DNA from: Cyanobacteria bacterium SZAS-4
GTDB lineage: Bacteria; Cyanobacteriota; Vampirovibrionia; Obscuribacterales; Obscuribacteraceae
Reading direction: 5' to 3'
DNA: 64,000 nucleotides
NCBI GenBank assembly: GCA_018266255.1
Contig: JAFEAT010000024.1
Span: 1 to 64,000, forward strand
A program made the position numbers and the translations under genes. The notes under the pieces are model-generated. The model saw nothing but the letters and a program-made list of their open reading frames with translations, was not told where the DNA came from and made no database searches. Shown in pieces: positions 58,070-64,000 of the stretch (position 1 is its first letter; every line of letters starts with the position of its first letter).

Positions 58070-59867
58070 CGCCGTTAGCCTCGTGAGCAATGAGTCGAAC
58101 CAAGTTGCGGGCGATTTTCGCGAAAGCGTTTCTCAAATCGGCGCTGTTGGTGACTTCAGTGAAGGTGCCGCCGTGCCCGGCGATTGCCGCGATTCCGCCG
58201 GTTGACGGGTCGCTGTTTTTGTCGTTCAAAATCGCCACTTGTTGTGGAATGATGGCGGGATTTTGTGCCAGTCCAACTGTGTAGACTGCGATTCCGGCAT
58301 CTCTTGCTTCTGCCGCTGCAAGCCGCGCATTGCGCATCGGATCTGTTGTATCGAGTGGACCGCACGGCAGGGTTGGTTCGCCATCAGTGAAGAGGACGAT
58401 CGCTTTTACACTGCCCAGGCGGGATTTGTTTTTGATGTCTTGAACTGCTTCGTGAATGGCTCCGCCGATATTTGTCGACCCCATTGCATTGCACGATTTG
58501 ATTGATTTGTTGACGAGATCAAAGTTGCTCTCGTTCGGAACGTTGCTGACTTTGACGTGAGGCAGAGGGAAACCTTGTTTGATTCCGTAAGCCGAATTCT
58601 CATCGATTGAGTACCATGTTTCCTGGCTATTTGCGTCTGCTCCCACCGATGAATCAAATGACACCAGTCCGAAGTGAGTGTCTGCATCTGTGTTGAGGAT
58701 GTCGTTGAAAGTGACGAGAGCATTTTTTGCGTCGTTCATCGGTTGCAATCTGTTTGCCGCAGCATCCAGATATGCTTTCTGATAGCCTGCTTTGGGAGTG
58801 ACAGCGACTGACGTGTTTGCCTTGCTTGATTTGTACACCGCGTCGTTTTCGAGATTTCCTCTCGCCGCTTCAACCAGCGTGTTCAAATTTGGAAAGCTGT
58901 AGCCCTGGTAATCGAAGGCGTTAAAGGTCTGGTTGCCATCGATGTTCACTACCATATCGGTAAAGGCGGGAAAGCCATCCCAGGTGTAAGCAGTGCCAGG
59001 TGGATAGTTGCCTGGAGGTTGACCAGCATCTGGATAGCCGTTGAGCGAGCGTAGCCCAGGAACGCCGTAGACTTTAGCCAGATATTCAGTGAAGTACATT
59101 TTGCCGTTCCAGTACGATTCGGTGAGCAATTGTGGTGGAACGCCGTTCAAACTGCTTCCAGTCGCGTCTGGTTTGACTACATCGAAGAGTCTTCCGTTTG
59201 CCACACCGTTATTGCCGGAGATAACTTCATACGAGATCGAGCCGCCATTCAGTGTTGGATCCCACTTTCTGCGAACGCATGAAATTGGTGTCTGGTCATC
59301 CATTGAACCGGAAATATCGAAGCACAATGAGACATCAAATCTTGGAACGGCACCAGTAGCGATGGCGTTGACTGGTAGCGATTTAATACCAACGAATTGT
59401 CCAAAGGCGAGAGTGCCGACTAGACTTCCGTACACTCTGACGATTTTGGCGTTTGGACTGGAGATGTCTTCAATCGCGTTGGTGATTGGGTTTAAGAACT
59501 CGAAATAAGCTTTGGTTTCGCCGATATTCTGTGCTTTGTCATCTCTGCTACTTGCTAGTTGTGCGGAGGTTAATTGGTTACCGAGAACGAAGTTGCGTTG
59601 CATAATTTTCAGCGCCGCTTGAATTGAATTCTTGTGAGCGGTAGTGGTATCGCTGTTGTCTGAACTCGCCAATGTAGCAACTGCGGCTAGTGATGCGGCA
59701 TCGCAGGCGTTTTGCAATTCTTGTTTGGCCAGGTAGAGTCTGGCCACTTCGAAAGTGAAAACTGCAATCAGTGGCATGAAGAAGAAGCCGACGATGGCAA
59801 CGAGTGCTATCACTCCTTGCCCTTTGTTGGATCGAGTTTGTTTTGGCGCGATCGAAGACGTATTCAT
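58062..59867 (-). CDS. TadG-like protein with von Willebrand A domain (601 aa)
   Basis: The N-terminus has a TadG-like Gly-containing basic stretch, one membrane helix (about 19-42) and an Ala-rich helix (QELQNACDAASLAAVATLA). From about residue 180 there is a von Willebrand A domain with the metal-ion site DxSxS as DISGSMDD (about 188-195) and the later FTDGEP; a large insertion (about 205-350) splits the domain. TadG proteins of this type occur in Tad pilus loci and may anchor the fibre or sense contact. It overlaps the following TadE-like gene by eight bases. Confidence 0.85.
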   Translation of the reverse strand: MNTSSIAPKQTRSNKGQGVIALVAIVGFFFMPLIAVFTFEVARLYLAKQELQNACDAASLAAVATLASSDNSDTTTAHKNSIQAALKIMQRNFVLGNQLTSAQLASSRDDKAQNIGETKAYFEFLNPITNAIEDISSPNAKIVRVYGSLVGTLAFGQFVGIKSLPVNAIATGAVPRFDVSLCFDISGSMDDQTPISCVRRKWDPTLNGGSISYEVISGNNGVANGRLFDVVKPDATGSSLNGVPPQLLTESYWNGKMYFTEYLAKVYGVPGLRSLNGYPDAGQPPGNYPPGTAYTWDGFPAFTDMVVNIDGNQTFNAFDYQGYSFPNLNTLVEAARGNLENDAVYKSSKANTSVAVTPKAGYQKAYLDAAANRLQPMNDAKNALVTFNDILNTDADTHFGLVSFDSSVGADANSQETWYSIDENSAYGIKQGFPLPHVKVSNVPNESNFDLVNKSIKSCNAMGSTNIGGAIHEAVQDIKNKSRLGSVKAIVLFTDGEPTLPCGPLDTTDPMRNARLAAAEARDAGIAVYTVGLAQNPAIIPQQVAILNDKNSDPSTGGIAAIAGHGGTFTEVTNSADLRNAFAKIARNLVRLIAHEANGDV

Positions 59868-59885
59868 AGATTTAGAGAATCCTAC

Positions 59886-60419
59886 TTAGATGGTCAGTCC
59901 GTCTGGACTTTCACAGTATTGACGATCAGAGAGTGTCACTTGCAGAGGTGCCGAAAGTCCCGCGATTTTTACGGGCAATGGCAACGGTAAAAATGGATCA
60001 GCCGAGCAGGCTAATACCACTTCGATTTGGTAAGTGTTTTTGCTCACATCTGCAGGTTTGGTGAGTGGGCTCACCGTGCGGCTCTGACTGGAATTGTCAA
60101 TGTTTGTGGTTAGAATCTGAGTAGTGATCTGTGCAACATGGATTCCTGTGAACTTGTTCGTCACGTCTTGCACGGCTTGATTAGCCAACATGGTGCACGA
60201 CGGCTTGCCTTCAACCGGGGTGAGAAAAGTCTGTCCGCGGCAAGCTCGCAAACAGGCTGTGTGAGTGGCTGTGTACAAAAATGTTAGTCGCAATCCGACT
60301 GTCATCAAGTCGATTAGAGGAAACGCTAAACCGATGAAAAATATCCAGAGAACAAAAGGCAGCTCCATGACGCCATTTTTGTTTCTTGGTGCGCCGAATT
60401 TGTTTCCGGACTTGCTCAT
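59886..60419 (-). CDS. TadE-like protein (177 aa)
   Basis: The polar N-terminus ends in KNGVMELPFVLWIFFIGLA, giving a single membrane helix (about 19-42), followed by a helix with HTACLRACRGQ. This is the TadE-type layout. The C-terminal part is beta-rich with one Cys pair. ATG at 60419. It stands 18 bases upstream of the vWA gene in the same operon and only six bases after the TPR gene, so it is surely co-transcribed. Its membrane partners (TadA/B/C, prepilin peptidase) are not in the window. Confidence 0.75.
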   Translation of the reverse strand: MSKSGNKFGAPRNKNGVMELPFVLWIFFIGLAFPLIDLMTVGLRLTFLYTATHTACLRACRGQTFLTPVEGKPSCTMLANQAVQDVTNKFTGIHVAQITTQILTTNIDNSSQSRTVSPLTKPADVSKNTYQIEVVLACSADPFLPLPLPVKIAGLSAPLQVTLSDRQYCESPDGLTI

Positions 60420-60425
60420 CGTTCT

Positions 60426-60983
60426 TTATCGCTCCACGTGGTTGGCGCCGCGACTGTCTCTCTGCATTGCAGGAGGCAACGGCATCGATGCAATCTTAAG
60501 GAGCACCTCGAGCTGTTTGCGCGCTTGTGGATCCGAAACCGAGCTTGCTGCTTTCAAGCATGCGTCATGAGCTTGACTGTTCTGGTGTGAGGCGATCAAG
60601 CTGTGTACCAGGCTGACGTGCAGCGAATCTGACGTTGGAGAAAGTTTGACGCCTTCTTGAAATGCGCAGGCAGCTTCGTTGAACATCGAGGCATGCATGT
60701 AGCTTTCACCCAACCAGTAATAGTCCGTTGCGGTGACGCCAGGCATCTGGCACACTTGTTTGTATAACTGTTGGGCAATGCGGAATTGTGAGCACTGGTA
60801 GTTCTTTTGAGCTACGAGGCGCAAGCTTGATGGGTCACATATCGGGGTCGCCATGGCCAACTGCGTGCCACTGCCGCTAGCGGCAGATGGCACCATGTTG
60901 TTCCCCTGAGCTTGAGCTTTGTTGGTTACCAGTGGTGCAAACGCAACGAGGGCAATCGCGGCGAGTGTACTTGCTTTGAACAT
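60426..60983 (-). CDS. Exported small TPR-like protein (185 aa)
   Basis: The signal peptide covers residues 1 to about 26 (LAAIALVAFAPLVTNKAQAQG). Then come three TPR-like helix pairs (QFRIAQQLYKQVCQM, TDYYWLGESYMHASMFNEAACAFQEGVKL, DSLHVSLVHSLIASHQNSQAHDACLKAASSV in parts). It is between a LysM gene (eight bases upstream) and a TadE-like gene (six bases downstream). In Tad loci TPR proteins such as TadD assist assembly; this gene may have that role, but it is shorter than typical TadD. Confidence 0.8.
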   Translation of the reverse strand: MFKASTLAAIALVAFAPLVTNKAQAQGNNMVPSAASGSGTQLAMATPICDPSSLRLVAQKNYQCSQFRIAQQLYKQVCQMPGVTATDYYWLGESYMHASMFNEAACAFQEGVKLSPTSDSLHVSLVHSLIASHQNSQAHDACLKAASSVSDPQARKQLEVLLKIASMPLPPAMQRDSRGANHVER

Positions 60984-60991
60984 TGTGATAC

Positions 60992-61849
60992 CTAAATTTG
61001 ACGTGGAATATCTTGTTGCTTCAGGCTGGCTTGTTTTTGCGCTAACGCTTGGGATTCCGAAGCTTGTAGTTGGGCTCGGGCTTCTGCATCTGCTTGTGCC
61101 TGGCGCGCCATTTGTGCTTGCTTGGTCAGTTCTTGCATATCGACGTATCGAGCACCGGTCTTAAGTTCAATGGTTCCGCCGGCGTCTAGAACAGTAGCTC
61201 CTTCTTCGACTGTGGCGCGTCCACCCTTGAAGATGAATCCACTGGAGCCCCGCTGTAGAAGCGCTTGTCCACCTGGATGAACGACAACTTTGCTATCTGC
61301 TGGAGCAAAAACCAGATCACATTTCTGAGCAGTGGTGACCGTTCCTGGCTCTGCAAACTTCCATGTTTGGTCGGTGCACGGGCTGTTCGGATCGTTGCTC
61401 TTAGCGGCTGCAGCTGGTTGAGAGGCCTCTGAAACAGGTTTTGCCTTCGCTGGTTGATTTTTGTTTTCAACCGTCAGAATCATTCCTGGTTCGAGTCGAT
61501 GATCTTTCAGTTTCGGATAATATTTGAGATTGAGTTCGACGATGCGGTCGATTTCGGCGTAGATTGAACGACCATCGGGACGGTCTTTGCCTTGAGCTAC
61601 GAGTGATTTCTGGGCGATCTTGTAGAGATTGTCTCCTCGGACCACCCAGTAATCCCCGTTTGTCACCTTTAACTTTTCGCTATCTGAGCCCTTTTCAGTC
61701 GATGTCTTGGCTTTAGGACCAGACAGGTGATTGATCGCTTCGCTATGCAATCCGTTGTTAGAGGCGGAGTGTTTTGTGCTGTTGATCCGGTCGCCTTCGA
61801 CTGCTGCGGAACGCGGGCTGTAGATTTGGGTTTCGTGATGTGCAGACAT
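60992..61849 (-). CDS. LysM-domain protein with FecR-like region
   Basis: The 285-residue protein has a Ser/Asn-rich N-terminus without a clear signal peptide, and a LysM-like domain at about 63-130 (WVVRGDNLYKIAQKSL, LKDHRLEPGMILTV) with an inserted helix (SIYAEIDRIVELN). A beta-rich region resembling FecR-type repeats follows (about 155-235: DLVFAPADSKVVVHPGGQALLQ), then a Gln/Ala-rich coiled end. ATG at 61849 is chosen; an in-frame TTG lies 12 bases upstream. It may attach the neighbouring surface proteins to peptidoglycan. It has the same LysM variant as the gene at 56040. Confidence 0.75.
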   Translation of the reverse strand: MSAHHETQIYSPRSAAVEGDRINSTKHSASNNGLHSEAINHLSGPKAKTSTEKGSDSEKLKVTNGDYWVVRGDNLYKIAQKSLVAQGKDRPDGRSIYAEIDRIVELNLKYYPKLKDHRLEPGMILTVENKNQPAKAKPVSEASQPAAAAKSNDPNSPCTDQTWKFAEPGTVTTAQKCDLVFAPADSKVVVHPGGQALLQRGSSGFIFKGGRATVEEGATVLDAGGTIELKTGARYVDMQELTKQAQMARQAQADAEARAQLQASESQALAQKQASLKQQDIPRQI

Positions 61850-61885
61850 TTTACGGCTCAAGTTCCAATCGTTCAGGGTTGCCTT

Positions 61886-62677
61886 TTACTTCTTCTTCGG
61901 AGTTTCGCAATCGACATCTTTCTTCGGTGCAGGATGCGTGATCTTGTGGTGCACTATTGTTCGCTGATGTTGCTCAACTACTGGCACCGGCTTTGGTGCT
62001 TCCACCTTTGGCGGTTCGACTGGTTTTGGTTTGGTGCGGTCGATATCAGACTGGTCGATTTGTAGGGAAGGCAGTTGTAGCGTCGTGTCCTTGCCTGTGT
62101 AGACCTGCGCGATTGCGTCGCACGAGCCAGCTTGTTTCAACGAGCTACCGGCGAATTGAGTCGCCACCGCCCCTGCCAACTCCGATACCGGCCGAGCTGC
62201 TGGGTTGGTGTTGTACTCACGTCCCGCCTGCAACACTTTGTCCATCATGTTGCTTGCTACCATCGCATCATTTACCGCTGAGTTGCAGACAGTCTGTTGC
62301 TTGATCACTTCCTGTCTCTTAGCCATGCAGTCGGCGTCTGGTCCAGACTCACCGCCGCTTGCGCCAATCAAGCCAAGGATATTGACTCCCGCCGACTTGC
62401 TCTTGGTGCACTCTCCGCCGCCAGCTAAGCCGGGAGCGTAAGCCTGAGAATTCAAAAATACTTGTCGATTCGAAATCGAACCGTTGCTGCTGGCGTTCGC
62501 CTCAGCCTGCGCATTGGAGCCAGGTGTAGGTGTCTTACCAGGTGGTTCGATAGGGGGCGTGATTGGTCCGTGAGGCTCGGTAGGATTGCCGCTGCGTGGT
62601 CCCGACATAACGTCGTTATAGGCGATTCCTCCCTGGGGTGAACTCTGACGGGCATCACTCATTTGTGCTCTGTCCAT
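61886..62677 (-). CDS. Pro-rich hypothetical protein, first gene of the Tad-like operon
   Basis: The 263-residue protein is polar, rich in Pro/Gly/Ser in the first 80 residues, and has a Cys-containing middle part (CTKSKSAG, DCMAKRQEV, VCNSAVNDAM). It ends with a Pro/Val/Lys stretch (KPKPVEPPKVEAPKPVPV) and HPAPKKDVDC. There is no signal peptide or membrane helix and no family I recognise. ATG at 62677 follows AAAGGAG. The Pro-rich tail suggests a spacer or a partner that crosses the wall or periplasm. It starts the operon whose remaining genes are LysM, TPR, TadE, TadG and TadE types. Confidence 0.65.
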   Translation of the reverse strand: MDRAQMSDARQSSPQGGIAYNDVMSGPRSGNPTEPHGPITPPIEPPGKTPTPGSNAQAEANASSNGSISNRQVFLNSQAYAPGLAGGGECTKSKSAGVNILGLIGASGGESGPDADCMAKRQEVIKQQTVCNSAVNDAMVASNMMDKVLQAGREYNTNPAARPVSELAGAVATQFAGSSLKQAGSCDAIAQVYTGKDTTLQLPSLQIDQSDIDRTKPKPVEPPKVEAPKPVPVVEQHQRTIVHHKITHPAPKKDVDCETPKKK

Positions 62678-62761
62678 GCCAACGACTCCTTTCTAAGTAA
62701 CGGGATTCCTGCACCCGGCGTTTCGGGTTGTTCGAAACTTCATGCCGTCATATTAGGGAGG

Positions 62762-63043
62762 GAATTTGTCACAGCCAGTCCAAAAGTTTGTCAAAATTAG
62801 ACCACGCACATTAATCTCCAGGAATCGCGGTCTTGCGTGATGTTCTCCGCACATAGATGCGCTTAATGCACTAAACCGGAATCTGCACCAAATATGGTAC
62901 TGATTCCGGCAAGGCTCGGCAAATAGGTTGTAAGCCAGGGTCGTTGCGTGCTCGCTCTTGGCTTGTGAGTTCATAGTATCGAGTGAATTTGTCAGAAGTG
63001 GTTCAGATTTTTGTCAAAATTAGACCAAGCACCTTAATCTCTA
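62762..63043. repeat. 59-base direct repeat pair upstream of the kinase gene
   Basis: Copies at 62762-62820 and 62985-63043 both start GAATTTGTCA and share a nearly identical core of about 34 bases beginning TTTGTCAAAATTAGACCA and ending TTAATCTC. The second copy ends 37 bases before the kinase start codon at 63081. They may be paired regulator-binding sites or the product of a local duplication. Confidence 0.75.
62876..62909. promoter_or_regulatory. Palindrome between the two direct repeats
   Basis: The arms CCGGAATC (62876-62883) and GATTCCGG (62902-62909) are perfect complements, with an inner ACC/GGT pairing. It lies about midway between the two 59-base repeats in the divergent intergenic region. 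Confidence 0.5.
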
Positions 63044-63080
63044 TCGCGTGATACCCTAGCAGAGGGCGCCCAGTGGTTCT

Positions 63081-64000
63081 ATGAAATTTAGTCTTCCTCA
63101 AAAAGCTTTGATATTGGTGGCGGTGCCGCTAGTTTTCGAATTGGGGTTCGTCGGCGGGCTCTGGATATTGCTCGATCAAGCTGAGAAAGAGCGCGTGCGT
63201 GAAGCGCATGCCCGCGACGTCAGCGCGCACTTGAGTGCTCTGACGCGTCTGTTGCTCGAGCGCGAAACCGGAATTGTGGTCAAACATCTTTCAGAGAACA
63301 ATCCTCAATTCAAGACTGGCTTTGAAGACATAACCGCGAAAATTCAAGAACAGTACAACATCCTTAAAGACATTTGCAAAGACAACGAGCGCGAAAGCGC
63401 GCAGATGGAAGATTTTGGCAAGCTGAGAACGACACTGGATACGCATTTCAACAAAGCCAGATTGTTCATGGCGAACGATCAGAAGATTCTTGCCCTGAAA
63501 GAATGGGTGATCGTACAAAGGTTAATCGGGGATGTGCACAACACCGTAGTAAGACTTGTCGACGAGCAAGAAGTTATTCAACAACAGAGAAAGGCTGTTC
63601 TGAGTCAGTATCGCGCTCAAGTAAACACGATTCTGATTCTCGGAGTATTGCTCAATATTTTTATTGCAGTGGGATTGGCGATCTCTTTCAATAGAAGTAC
63701 GACGAAACGTCTGAAAGTTTTGATGGATAACACATATCGCCTCGCCGTTGGTGTGCCGCTCCATGAGCCACTATCAGGAGAGGACGAAATTGGACTGATC
63801 GACTCGACATTCCACCAGATGGCTGAAGCTCTTACCGAGGCTGAGCAAGAGCGTGCGCACATCGAACAACTCAAACAAGAATTCGTGCAAATGGTCAGTC
63901 ACGATTTGCGAGCACCAGTCTCGTCTTTGCAGATGTTTCACTCCATTCTCGCTAAAGGCGATTTCGGCGAGTTAGATGAGGATGGCAAAAAACATCTTGC
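63081..64000 (+). CDS. Sensor histidine kinase (cut by window end)
   Basis: The visible 306 residues give TM1 (about 10-31), a helical extracytoplasmic region to about 180, TM2 (about 183-203), a HAMP-like linker with EDEIGLIDSTFHQMAEAL, and the start of HisKA with phospho-acceptor His274 in MVSHDLRAPVSSL. The ATPase domain would lie beyond the window. It parallels the kinase at 27566 in layout and sequence around the His box (SHDLR and a following GDFGEL/GHFGEM), but no PAS domain lies between HAMP and HisKA here. ATG at 63081 has no strong ribosome site. The gene is partial only because the window ends. Confidence 0.9.
   Translation, partial: MKFSLPQKALILVAVPLVFELGFVGGLWILLDQAEKERVREAHARDVSAHLSALTRLLLERETGIVVKHLSENNPQFKTGFEDITAKIQEQYNILKDICKDNERESAQMEDFGKLRTTLDTHFNKARLFMANDQKILALKEWVIVQRLIGDVHNTVVRLVDEQEVIQQQRKAVLSQYRAQVNTILILGVLLNIFIAVGLAISFNRSTTKRLKVLMDNTYRLAVGVPLHEPLSGEDEIGLIDSTFHQMAEALTEAEQERAHIEQLKQEFVQMVSHDLRAPVSSLQMFHSILAKGDFGELDEDGKKHL

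Larger units (their letters stand above)
62678..63080. other. Divergent intergenic region with long direct repeats
   Basis: This 403-base gap carries the promoters of the minus-strand Tad-like operon and the plus-strand kinase. It contains a 59-base direct repeat in two copies (62762-62820 and 62985-63043) and a hairpin CCGGAATC/GATTCCGG (62876-62909) between them. No gene is called here; a 73-residue minus-strand frame overlaps one repeat and has no support. Confidence 0.6.

Noticed and set aside
62753..62974. 73-residue minus-strand frame in the repeat region
   Set aside because: It runs through one copy of the direct repeat and the palindrome, without a ribosome site or protein-like composition.

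Overview
The window looks like part of a chromosome from a non-photosynthetic relative of Cyanobacteria (Melainabacteria/Vampirovibrionia, most like the aerobic Obscuribacterales). This is inferred from gene content, not from a search. The ATP synthase genes run atpI/Z-atpB-atpE-atpF'-atpF-atpH-atpA-atpG, with two b-type subunits and no atpD/atpC, which is the cyanobacterial arrangement. A PspA/Vipp1-like protein, SepF, a fused b6/subunit-IV-like cytochrome b with a Rieske protein, and no photosynthesis genes fit the same picture. No phage, transposase or CRISPR array was seen, and both strands are densely coded.

Layout. 1-3.1 kb: tRNA-Thr(CGU), a small Pro/Ala-rich membrane protein, small hypotheticals and a polytopic membrane protein. 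3.3-11.5 kb: a plus-strand run of M16 peptidase, dut, dapB, asd, dapA, RNase J, mnmH and a DJ-1/PfpI protein; the peptidase-lysine-RNase J order resembles the Firmicute ymxG-asd-dapG-dapA-rnjB neighbourhood. 11.5-15.8 kb: a minus-strand four-gene respiratory operon encoding a CydA-like protein, a Rieske protein, cytochrome b, and a second CydA-like protein fused to cytochrome c. 16.1-17.9 kb: a fatty-acid desaturase preceded by strong palindromes, then a highly structured gene-free stretch facing sepF. 18-24.5 kb: the minus-strand smc-scpA-scpB-ispD cluster.

25-29.4 kb: a DUF4388/degenerate GGDEF protein followed by a response regulator and a PAS histidine kinase. 29.4-35.7 kb (minus): two Tad-like pseudopilin/surface proteins (one with a LecA-like C-terminal domain), a TPR protein, tgt and a PspA/Vipp1-like gene. 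35.9-42.5 kb: the ATP synthase operon, with a SUKH-like gene overlapping the end of atpG. 42.6-50.5 kb: GTP-type PEP carboxykinase, an exported sulfatase, a SpoIID-domain protein, an RseP-type protease and an FmdB zinc ribbon protein. 50.6-55.8 kb: exported hypotheticals, panB and TPR proteins. 56-57.5 kb: a LysM protein. 57.6-62.7 kb (minus): a six-gene operon of TadE/TadG-like proteins (one with a von Willebrand A domain) with TPR, LysM and Pro-rich partners. 63.1-64 kb: the start of a second histidine kinase, cut by the window end.

The most unusual items are the Rieske/cyt b/CydA-like operon with a CxxCxxCxxC motif in the Rieske N-terminus; the structured sequence between the desaturase and sepF; the Tad-like surface operons without a visible secretion ATPase; oppositely charged tails on ScpA and ScpB; and a dispersed REP-like double hairpin that overlaps the stop codons of two unrelated genes. 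All motif and alignment statements were read by eye.
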